Assembly: GCA_903813345.2 (NCBI GenBank)
Contig: CAIIXF020000006.1
Span: 9,598,989 to 9,662,988, forward strand
Direction: 5' to 3'
DNA: 64,000 bases
Source: Owenia fusiformis
Taxonomy: Eukaryota > Annelida > Polychaeta > Sabellida > Oweniidae
Shown: piece after piece, positions 36,751-46,423 of the stretch
Position numbering within the stretch: the first letter of the stretch is position 1
How the letters are laid out: every line of letters begins with the position of its first letter
Notes under the pieces: generated by a model
Told to the model about the DNA's origin: nothing
Database searches by the model: none
The model's input: the letters and a program-made list of their open reading frames with translations, nothing else
Program-made: the position numbers and the translations under genes

Positions 36751-37013
36751 CTTGGCTAAACTTAACTATTCTACTGTTATTAAAGTCGATAATGTCGGTT
36801 CAACTCTACTGATATATTTAAACATGGCACTCCAGTTTATACTTATGTTATGATTTTAGATCTAAAAGGCTCATTTCTAGCCTAACAGCATGATTTTACG
36901 ATAGCTAACAAGTACATTCTTAGATTTGGCCTGATTCAGTGCATGCAGTTTACTTGTAAGTAATTTTTTAGCTAGACATGTAGATAGCCTATTTTTCCTA
37001 CATTTTCTTAAAG

Positions 37014-37455
37014 GTTGGTTTGAGTACCGACATCATGGCTAGACCATCTGTACTGTTGCCAGGTTACACAGCTTTATCTCAAGATTGGCTGAATCTGAGC
37101 ATTATGATCTGGACTTGCAAGACACTGATTATGTTTATGACGGAGGTCATGGTGGTGCCAATTTGGACAACAAATCCCCAAAGAATCTCAGTGTGCTAAG
37201 CTCAGAGGTTTGGAAATCGTATGACTAGTTGTCTTACAAATTGGGGAGAATGATCTTTCACATCACAACAACCAATATGATGTGATATATACACATCAAG
37301 GACTTCACGATCTTGTGAACATAGTTCGTAGGGCGAACAGACATTGCAAAGTGGTGATTGGAGAGCTGTTTTATAGAGATTGTTCAAATGACAAAAACCG
37401 TAGATTTACATGTCAGGAAGACCGAGAAGCATTTAACAAGAAAATCAAAACATGA
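37014..37455 (+). pseudogene. SGNH-hydrolase-like fragment with one frameshift
   Basis: After an acceptor-like cttaaag, one frame reads VYDGGHGGANLDNKSPKNLS (about 37,130) and breaks at SYD*. One base away the text resumes LVVLQIGENDLSHHNNQYDV (from 37,225) and runs through VRRANRHCKVVIGELFYR to a TGA at 37,453. GGHGGA and GENDL correspond in position to blocks II and III of SGNH/GDSL hydrolases (G and GxND). Block V with the catalytic D-x-x-H is not present, so the gene is truncated as well as frameshifted. SGNH domains of this style occur in animal mobile elements. Confidence 0.55.
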
Positions 37456-37679
37456 ATCCAATATATAATTATCTTTGGCTTTGCCCATTCATGTATTAAA
37501 GGGCCTCTTGGCTTCATAAATGACAAAATATTGTATTTTCTACATTTTTTTGACGTCTCTGGGACGAATGAACATGTTAAAAAACAAACCTATTTTCCTT
37601 TGATACAATCATAAAAAATGTATGCACCTTAATTGTCCATGTTCACTTTGGAGAAAACATAGCGAATATTTTTCCGAAA

Positions 37680-38165
37680 CGTCACCTCCCTTGGCACCAT
37701 GCGGTATGCCCTTATCGTCACCAACAGACGGTGTTATCTGTTTAAAGTCTAAGTTTATCAAAGCCTTTATACAGCACATGCCTGAAACAACTCCAAGGTT
37801 GGAGAATGTTTCCCATAAATATGTCATAAACTTGAAAGAATTCAGAGCTCAAACATTCCTGTACATTTGCGACGTGGTGACAAATTTCACATCTACAATT
37901 TAGTACAAATTACTTTTCTTTGGTCATATTTAGAACTGCCTCAAGAACTATTGACTGAAAAAATTCACCCATATTCTTTCGAAGATCTTTTTTCAAAATT
38001 TAGGCACACTCTATCATTTGGTGAGAGAAGGTGTTACAAATACGGCAAAATCAATTTTGGACGAAGTCAGACTGTCGTATTAGTTCTTAGAAACCACAAA
38101 CAAATTAAGCTATCAGAAATTCAAACACCATTTTTCAAATTCAAGAAGAAAGAACGTATAATTTA
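37680..38165 (+). pseudogene. Tandem exon family, copy 1
   Basis: Encodes TDGVICLKSKFIKAFIQHMP, NVSHKYVINLKEFRAQTFLY and, after a frame change near 37,866, LRRGDKFHIYNLVQITFLWS, then YSFEDLF. I do not recognise the protein. A frameshift is needed to read through, and the last part (from about 38,010) has degenerated compared with copy 2. Copies 1 and 2 are about 667 bp apart and share their downstream flank. Confidence 0.55.
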
Positions 38166-38326
38166 AATTTATAAGTAATACTGTATTGGAAAGCGATGCA
38201 TTTGAAATAATGAACTCCTTTAAAAAATAAAATATAATTAGATTTAGCTTTTTCACATCATGATTATGTAACAATAAACTATCCATATAGTATTATAAAA
38301 TGTTATTTCTTAATTTTCCTTCTAGG

Positions 38327-38818
38327 ACTTCCAAATAAGCAGCATTGAGCAGCTACCAGCCCTTATCGTCACCAACAGACGGTGTTATCTGTTTAAAGTC
38401 TAAGTTTATCAAAGCCTTTATACAGCACATGCCCGAAACAACTCCAAGGTTGGAGAATGTTTCCCATAAATATGTCATAAACTTAAAGAGTTCAGAGCTC
38501 AAACATTCCTGTACATTTGCGAACATTTGCGACGCGGTGACAAATTTCACATCTACAATTTAGTACAAATTACTTTTCTTTGGTCATATTTGGAACTGCC
38601 TCAAGAATTATTGACTGAAAAAATTCACGCATATTCTTTCGAAGATCTTTTTCAAAATTTAGGCACATTCTATCATTTGGTGAGAGAGTGTGTTTCAAAT
38701 ACGGCAAAATCAATTTTGGACGAAGTCAGACTGTCGCATTATTTCTTAGAAACCACAACCAAATTAAGCTATCGGAAATTCAAACATCATTTTTTAAATT
38801 CAAGAAGAACGAATAATT
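38327..38818 (+). pseudogene. Tandem exon family, copy 2
   Basis: Starts after the acceptor ttccttctag with DFQISSIEQLPA, lacks the 105-bp Pro/Ser/Ala linker of copies 3 and 4, then repeats the core. A short duplication of the text cgaacatttg (38,520) and a missing base before ttaaagag put the second half (38,527-38,818) in another frame. This copy keeps YSFEDLFQNLGTFYHLVREC and ends in TAA. Confidence 0.55.
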
Positions 38819-38984
38819 AAAATTTATAAGTCATATAAGTATTGGAAAGCGATGCATTTGAAATAATGAACTCCTTTAAAAATAAAATATAAATAGATTT
38901 AGCTTTTTCACATCATTATGATTATGTAACAATAAACTATCCATATAGTATTATAAAATGGTATTTCTTAATTTTCCTTCTAGG

Positions 38985-39704
38985 ATTTCCAAATAAGCGG
39001 CATTGAGCAGCTACCAGCCACCCTGCCTAACATACCCTGAGCGCCACCAACAGCGGCACAATCAACTACCAAAAGCGCCGACACGGCGGCTAGGGAAATG
39101 TCACCTCCCTCGACACCATGCGGTACGCCCTTATTGTCACCAACAGACGGTGTTATCTGTTTAAAGTCTAAGTTTATCAAAGCCTTTATACAGCACATGC
39201 CCGAAACAACTCCAAGGTTGGAGAATGTTTCCCATAAATATGTCATAAACTTAAAGAGTTCAGAGCTCAAACATTCCTGTACATTTGCGAACATTTGCGA
39301 CGCGGTGACAAATTTCACATCTACAATTTAGTACAAATTACTTTTCTTTGGTCATATTTAGAACTCCCTCAAGAATTATTGACTGAAAAAATTCAGGCAT
39401 ACTCTTTCGAAGATCAAATATGGCAAAATCAATTTTGGACGAAGTCAGACTGCCGCATTATTTCTTAGAAACCGCAAACAAATTAAGCTATCGGAAATTC
39501 AAACACCATTTTTTAAATTCAAGAAGAAAGAACAAAACCATTATTAAAAACCATTACATGACAGGTAACCATTATTCTGATAAACGGACTCAATTTTTAC
39601 ACGACCAGTTTTTATCGTTGGGAGGCAACTCTCCCTATCCCAATACACCTAATTTTGGAAAATTTCAAAGTCCATGGTCTAAAAATTTCAAAAACGCTCC
39701 CTGA
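38985..39704 (+). pseudogene. Tandem exon family, copy 3, with the 3' end
   Basis: After ttccttctag the exon reads DFQISGIEQLPATLPNIP, then a TGA where the Pro/Ala/Ser linker starts (SADTAAREMSPPSTPCGTPL). The core follows and carries the same frame break as copy 2. About 60 bp are deleted near 39,415 (after FED). Uniquely it continues 60 residues beyond the others, including NHYMTGNHYSDKRTQFLHDQ and FGKFQSPWSKNFKNAP, to a stop at 39,704, so it holds the true C-terminus of the family. Confidence 0.55.
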
Positions 39705-39978
39705 CTTGACAATATATACGTTTTCTATCTTCATGTTTATATCTTTTATCTTTATGTTTATATCTTTATGTAATTATTGAATAATGTGCTAAATTGCGAC
39801 TAATTATAAATGAAATTATAATATATAACAAACGAAATGTAATATGGAGACTCATTGCTTTGACTTTTCGGAAAGAGGGAGTTAGGAAGATTATAATCAC
39901 AGACATCTCAGAACATTAGCTCTCATTTTCTCTTATTTTCGTTTGTTCAGTGGCCTACAATAAAAGGATGCGTATTGG

Positions 39979-40721
39979 ATGTGTATGCAGGGAACACATA
40001 AATGCAACTTGGAGGGGGGGGTAGAAGAACCACTGTATCAGACTGTATTCACACTGACCCCTGCGCAAAGACAGGCCATTTCAGACAGTATCGACAGTGA
40101 CGAAGAAGAAGAGGAAGACGTAATGTATGAGTAAGTGTTCTGAAACAGTTTAATATGTACTAATATTCAATTTGGCTTGTCTATAGCTGCCGTTTAAATA
40201 TGTTGTCATATTCCTTTATTATTATGAAATTAAAGATCAAAACACACTATTTTACTTACACATTGTAAAAAGTACCCTTTAAGTGAGCCATTTCTGAATA
40301 CACACCGGTTGTTTCATGTTAAGTTGAACAGGTTTTGAAATGTTTATATCATTTCCAGTTAAAGTACAAGCTGAGAACAAAGATAAATAATAAATAAAAA
40401 AAGGTAACCTTTTATAGTATATGGTGTAATTAATACATATTATGACTATGGTCAAAAGAATATGATCTTTGATCAATCAGTATATTTAATCAGTGTTATA
40501 AGTAAGATACTAGGTTGTTCTAATGAACTCATAGTCACACATAATGGAAGTATGTTTATAGATCTAGATTAACCATGACAATAGAAATAAATGACTTTTG
40601 GTTTTGTTAAGTTCTTGCTTGTGGTAACATAATTTAATAGTATTGACTATTCTTGTCAACTTTTATCTGATTTACAAATAACCAATATTTGAATATCAAT
40701 TTCAGGAACCAATCTGGGTAG
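39979..40721 (+). CDS. Small acidic 55-aa protein, two exons, unidentified
   Basis: ATG at 39,979 (in-frame TAA at 39,961) opens 50 codons: MCMQGTHKCNLEGGVEEPLY, then TVFTLTPAQRQAISDSIDSD and an acidic run EEEEED, ending at the strong donor ga|gtaagt (40,131). The acceptor ttcag at 40,701-40,705 gives E-NQSG and a stop at 40,719-40,721. The terminal exon sits inside the 414-bp tandem duplication, so a second identical terminal exon follows at 41,120. The exon may instead be internal, preceded by an acceptor at 39,950. Confidence 0.4.
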
Positions 40722-41522
40722 AACATAAGATTAATACATCAATCAAAGCCTATTGCTTGTTGAAAAAAATCAGAAAGAAGTGATATACTGTAGTATAAGA
40801 CAACATAGGAATGAAAATAAGACAAAGATGGGAAACACAATTACATCAGAATCGCTTGTTAGGTTCTCACAATAACAATTACATTCATTGTATAGGCAAG
40901 CCTAAAGAAGTAGAAGGATTACCTGCAATCCTGCCGGAACAACTGTGTGTTCACAGGTTTACAAGAAAAGGGCGAAATGTATAAAAGATCAGGGATTAAA
41001 AGTAAGTAGTTGTCTATATTTTCTGACGGTTTACTTTCAAACAATAAGGTTAATATTAAATGGTAATCAAGATTGAACTCTGTTCTTACACGTTAAAGTA
41101 TTCGAAATTTCAATTTCAGGAACCAATCTGGGTAGAACATAAGATTAATACATCAATCAAAGCCTATTGCTTGTTGAAAAAAATCAGAAAGAAGTGATAT
41201 ACTGTAGTATAAGACAACATAGGAATGAAAATAAGACAAAGATGGGAAACACAATTACATCAGAATCGCTTGTTAGGTTCTCACAATAACAATTACATTC
41301 ATTGTATAGGCAAGCCTAAAGAAGTAGAAGGATTACCTGCAATCCTGCCGGAACAACTGTGTGTTCACAGGTTTACAAGAAAAGGGCGAAATGTATAAAA
41401 GATCAGGGATTAAAAGTAAGTAGTTGTCTATATTTTCTGACGGTTTACTTTCAAACAATAAGGTTAATATTAAATGGTAATCAAGATTGAACTCTGTTCT
41501 TACACGTTAAAGTATTCGAAAT
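40696..41522. repeat. Perfect 414-bp tandem duplication
   Basis: The two units start 414 bp apart (the aligned text caatttcagg is at 40,697 and 41,111) and are identical as far as can be read, ending at 41,522. Each holds a splice acceptor, a 58-codon open stretch from ATG (40,811 and 41,225: MKIRQRWETQLHQNRLLGSH) and a donor-like aaaa|gtaagt. Perfect identity means a very recent event or an assembly duplication. Confidence 0.85.
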
Positions 41523-41940
41523 AAAATAAATATAATGTATCACATATCAAAGGGAATATTGATACCATAAAAAGAATATTAAATTGTAAAAAGTCAGTCA
41601 GTAATCCTATTTAATCTTTATATTGATATTCTGAAATTATCAGTTTGCCACAAGACAATGTTTTCCGAATGTATATATAGAGTTTTATAGCGCCACTCTC
41701 TAAAATGCGTCTGAGAGGATAAGGATATAAAGAGATGTTTCTAATTTTTCATGGCATTACAGACCAAGCCATTGTCGGTTATTTGTTTGGACGATTGCCA
41801 CCAATATCATGTATTTCGTACGAAATACGAAAAATGTGAATCTGCTGGCAAGATTTGGGTTTCTACCCGTAAGTTCACAAAAAAAAATAAAATAAATAAA
41901 CAATAAACTATCCATATAGTATTATAAAATGGTATTTCTT

Positions 41941-42315
41941 AATTTTCCTTCTAGGACTTCCAAATAAGCGGCATTGAGCAGCTACCAGCCACCCTGCCTA
42001 ACATACCCTGAGCGCCACCAACAGCGGCACAATCGACTACCAAAAGCGACGACACGGCGGCGAGGGAAACGTCACCTCCCTCGGCAAGACGCAGTACGCC
42101 CTTATCGTCACCAACAGACGGTGTTATCTGTTTAAAGTCTAAGTTTATCAAAGCCTTTATACAGCACATGCCCGAAACAACTCCAAGGTTGGAGAATGTT
42201 TCCCATAAATATGTCATAAACTTGAAAGAGTTCAGAGCTCAAACATTCCTGTACATTTGCGAACATTTGCGACGCGGTGACAAATTTCACATCTACAATT
42301 TCGTACAAATTACTT
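41941..42315 (+). pseudogene. Tandem exon family, copy 4
   Basis: Begins after ttccttctag (41,955), with DFQISGIEQLPATLPNIP, the same TGA as copy 3, the linker (TSPPSARRSTPLSSPTDG) and the core to about 42,315. At that point a sequence ending ttttctctag breaks off and unrelated minus-strand coding text begins. It shares the 5' flank aataaactatccatatagta with copies 2 and 3. Confidence 0.6.
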
Positions 42316-42321
42316 TTCTCT

Positions 42322-42557
42322 AGGCCATTCTCATTGCTGCTCATGAGTTCGAGGTGAATGTCTTGACTGTTCACCACGTTCATAGCCTCTACTTGATAAT
42401 AATAGCGCTGGGCATGCAGGTCTGCTTCCAGCACACCTGTTATTGACTGAGTAGCTTTTTTCGATTGTCTCATGTGAGGCGGTGGTGTCAAGATAAAGTC
42501 CAGTTCTACTGAATTAATCTTTGAATCGGGGTTGAATTTCTTCACTTTTCTGTCCAT
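42322..42557 (-). CDS. Unidentified exon on the minus strand
   Basis: Open from ATG at 42,557, reading MDRKVKKFNPDSKINSVELD, then VLEADLHAQRYYYQVEAMNV and IHLELMSSNEN. Beyond 42,322 the reading runs into the antisense of tandem exon copy 4 and is no longer meaningful. Composition is protein-like; the family is not recognised. It may be a first exon of a gene cut by the rearrangement. Confidence 0.35.
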
Positions 42558-42645
42558 GATATTGTTGATAATTCTTAGGTGCCAATTACTTAACTTTAGT
42601 GACTTAAGTATACTTTAAGTGTACCTATCATGCATGTATTTTCAG

Positions 42646-44075
42646 CTGTTTAAAGGAGCAATGGTCCTTAATGACCCCAAGAAGCACATCTATCTGTACT
42701 AATACGACAACCATATCGCCGTAATGAAAAGCCTCTTAGTGTTCATGAATTGTAAACACTACTGTTTCGAGTGTGAAGAAGGCTACAATAACATTCTTTA
42801 TCATGAGTGTCTAAACGTCTACCAGGCTTGTGAAAGAGTTAGTAGAGGTTGTCAAGGTAGACCGATATCCAAGGAGTTTCAATTCGTAGACTGTCATTTG
42901 TAATTTAAAAGTGCTGAGTGTCGGGCGAACCAAAAGCTACCGTCAGAAGTGTCAAACGTGCCAAAATGCGAGAGGAAATTCTACTGTACTGAGTGTTACC
43001 ATGTCTCGGACAGACACCCCATGACCGTCAGCCCTGTCACAGGAAAGAGGCAGATGGGTGAACACAAATGCTATGACCGTATTTGCAGTGTTGACAGTCA
43101 GAGAAGATCATCTGTGTTTTATTCAGCAGCTACCTATTCTGAGGGCAAAAAGTGAGACCCATTTTCAGGCTTTAGGTGCCAATGACATTGTTGACAATGA
43201 AGCACAAGATGGTATGTATATATTTCCATAATGGTATTATGTTGTATATCAGGATGTGTAGAAGTTGAAATAAAACAACAATTGCCATAATTTAATACCT
43301 ATGCACAGGGTGTAGGTGTTTTTGTATTTGACTTTATTTCTAACTAGGGCAAGTCTGAAGGAATCAAGCGCGTACAGCTAAAGCAGCCAGGGAGTCAAAG
43401 ACAGTTGACGGCTATATTTTCTTTATCGAGACTCGTTGCGACACTGACAACCAGAGACACATACCTAACATCATTTTGGCCCAAAAATGCTGTATATATA
43501 TTGAACACAACAACAACGACAATGGGATTGATGGTGAAATTTGTGAAAAGTGTGGCGAAAGACAGATTGTCTTCTTTGGGGATAATTGCATCGATGAATT
43601 TTGCAGTTGGTTATTCACACCTGAGAATCACACCTACCTTGGCATAGCCCACAATTTTAAAGGTATGCAAAGTTGCATTCTATCTCTTTTTATGCATAAT
43701 AACATTAACAAACGCATATGACCTATTAGACCCCATACTGAAAATATTATTCTTTAAACATACAATGTATATGTCATACTTGTGTGAAACATCCCCGGGA
43801 ATATGGTCTATGAGTAACTTTTTCGTGTAGTGTAATAATATACACTTTATTTTGTTATTCTAGGCTATGACTCATACTTTCTTCTCACCTGGCTTTATAC
43901 TAATAGTGATCAAGACCACGTTGTGGCTACAGACGGCTGTGTGAAGACACCAACAGTCATAAGGAACAGGTCCCAGGTCATTTACTTAAAAGACAACGTC
44001 AGTGGGGTTGAGCTTAAGTGTAGTTTGTCATTTATACAACTACCTCTGGCTGCGTTCAATAAGTGTTTTGCATGT
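42646..44075 (+). pseudogene. PolB-element relic G: zinc-binding and exonuclease region with introns
   Basis: Exon 42,646-43,211 opens after ttttcag with LFKGAMVLNDPKKHIYLY (then a stop in place of the next residue). It has a Cys-rich stretch with CERKFYCTECYH and C/H pairs (about 42,960-43,090). Exon 43,348-43,662 holds an exonuclease I-like region (GYIFFIET), here without the first acidic residue of relic A, and ends HNFKG|gtatgc. Exon from 43,863 resumes GYDSYFLLTWLY and goes on to about 44,075. Shifts and stops occur in the first two exons. It corresponds to relic A but reaches further into the exonuclease domain. The polymerase domain is absent. Confidence 0.65.
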
Positions 44076-44877
44076 GTACAATTTAAGTGTTGATGACTTG
44101 GGTATGAAGGATGCATTCTGTTACATGTGGCCCCAAACAATAGCAAAAGAGGGGCATGCGAAATATCCATTGCTGTATTAAAGTATATTAATACTAAGGA
44201 TCAAGCCAGGTCAGAGTATCTTCACCTGTATTCAGACAAATGTGGTGGTCAAAATAGGAACAGGTTTATGGTCACAATGTATGCCTATGCAATCCAAAAT
44301 TGTGAAAACATCAAGCAGTTGAGGCATAGATTTCTAATATCTGGGCACTCCCAAAATGAAAATGATGGGGTTACGGAAATATTAAAAGGATATTGAAATT
44401 TACTCTCCAGAGCAGTACTATACAATAGTACGAGCAGTAAAGAAAACTTCAACACCATATAAAGTTGTCGAAATGTCGCAAGCAGACATTTATGACTTCA
44501 AAGATCTGGCCAGAAAGATGAAGAACTTTACCATTGCAGAGACTGGGGAGAGGGTGAATTGGCTCGAGGTCAATGAAATCGCCATATCAAAAGACCGGCC
44601 GTACATAGTTGACTTCAAGTATGATCACACATCCGATGTAACAACTCAACTTGACCTCCAAAGAAAAAACAGGAGAAAACCCAATCTAAAAACATATGAT
44701 TTGAAACCTTTATATGAAGGAAGCCTGCGCTTGAAAAAGGAGACCAAAAATGACTTGATGGACTTAGTAAACAAGGGCATAATACCATCATTTTACCATG
44801 ATGCATATAAAAACCTCCCTGTTAAAATTGTTGACCAATATGGCAGCACTGAAGAGAGTGATTCTGAATCAGACTAA
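44040..44877 (+). pseudogene. Transposase-like gene of the GGQNRN family, two frameshifts
   Basis: Three frame segments follow each other: DDLGMKDAFCYMWPQTIAK (to about 44,150), then KRGACEISIAVLKYINTK with YSDKCGGQNRN and RHRFLISGHSQNEND (to 44,396), then a C-terminal part (44,386-44,877) with VNWLEVNEIAISKDRPYIVD and an acidic end, STEESDSESD. The block D-x-C-GGQNRN followed by H-x-F-L-x-x-GHS is common in repeated animal genes with an RNase H-like (DDE-type) fold; current databases may label it DUF7869, but I could not check. Two single-base shifts make it non-functional. Confidence 0.55.
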
Positions 44878-44879
44878 TG

Positions 44880-46328
44880 TCACAAATTATAACACTAAAA
44901 TACCTAAATCACTTCATTTTTGTAACATTTTTGAATAATCACACCATTACATGATTGTTTTTCTCATGCATGTATTATATATAGTTTTTATAACATATTC
45001 ATTCATAAATCAGATTAGCTCACTTTGATAATTTAAGCGTATATGTATTTTCTACTTAAAATGCAAGGTTAACTTGAGAGCAATAAAGGTGTATAAGCAA
45101 ATACGCCTTTCTTTTATTAAATTATCAAAAATATTTTTAGTTTTACAAAGGCGTTACTGCATTTTCTCGTATTTCCAGTTGACAGAGCAATATAAACATA
45201 AATGTGCATTAAACCTCAAGTTAATTTGGTTATAATTAATGTATAACATTGTATATACAATTTTAGGAGAAAAAAGTATAAACATTTTTAAAGCATTTTT
45301 TTCTTCTTTTGCCATTTTCTCCACATTATGACAATGTTACTTAAGCCCTTATAATAGTGGCAGACGTTGTGTAGCCAAGATAAAACTTCATTCGTTCTGG
45401 TACGTGAATCACTATTACAACTTGCAAATAACAATGTAAACTTCAAATGATAATTGTGTGAATACATTAACAATTATATTATGTGAATATAGGTATGTTA
45501 CTTTGAATGATGATTCTATTTGTTTAGAGGAGGTCCAGCTTCAACAAGACAAACACCCCTTAAACTAGTGATAGATATTCAGAAAAGATGAAACAGTGGT
45601 TTCCTCATAGTTGAATGCTACCTTCATCTGAAAGATATCCTCCTTGAAGTAATCCAGGTGAAGGCAGCTATGAGGAAGCATGTTGAGGCCAAGAATCTAA
45701 AAGTCCTCTTGGAATATGAAACAAATTTTGTCAAGGAGATTGCTCCTCAATCAACTGTTTAAGGTCTGCCTATGTTATGTGAAGATGCCAACAAGCACAA
45801 TTATCCTTTCTATGAAGAAACTGATTTTGCAAAACATGTTGGTCACTAAAACAAATTCACCAACAATCAGAAATATGAAGCGCACCATCGCCAGACCTCA
45901 CACCAAGATACTCTGACCAAAACATTGAGAAAACACTTTTATCTATATTTATTGATATTATCATGTGTGGCAAATTGCTCATTCACCAGGATAAGACTAG
46001 AGGGGGGAAATCTCTTGTACATTTCACTTACCTCTGTATTCTGTATTCTACTTTATATTAGTATATAACCCTTTATTACTAAAAGGGGTATAAAGTAGAT
46101 AGTATACATATTTTTGTTTTAATTTTGTTGATCACTCACCTTTTCTTGCTTTATTCAATGTCATATTTCACCTCAAAAAGAGTGATATAATAAACCATTT
46201 ACAAAATAATTTGTAAAACTTAACTGACTTTTAAATATACGAAAAATCTAATCCTGAAACTAGAAACTAGAAAACAAAGCTAGGTTGCATGCAATCCTTG
46301 ATAAAATATACTCATAATTAATACATAC
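44880..46328. other. Gene-poor stretch between relics and RABL6
   Basis: Mostly AT-rich sequence. At about 45,650-45,860 a plus-strand fragment reads MRKHVEAKNLKVLLEYETNF and, shifted, LCEDANKHNYPFYEETDFAK; it looks like degenerate coding sequence of unknown family. The missing last exon of RABL6 was sought here on the minus strand and not found. Confidence 0.4.
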
Positions 46329-46423
46329 CCTCTCTCTGTCTTTTTCTTTGTGCTTTTTCTTTTTCTTTACAATGGTGATGGTAGGGGCCGAGTCATCTGA
46401 ACCAGAATCAACCTTGGCAGGAA
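46329..46423 (-). CDS. RABL6: RABL6 exon 13 (last recognised)
   Basis: Residues 782-813: [20 protein letters not shown], then [12 protein letters not shown]. The Lys-rich stretch matches the family's basic C-terminal tail and could be a nuclear signal. It ends at the consensus donor agg|gtatgt, so at least one more exon is expected; retaining the intron would add 17 codons and a stop. Confidence 0.82.
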
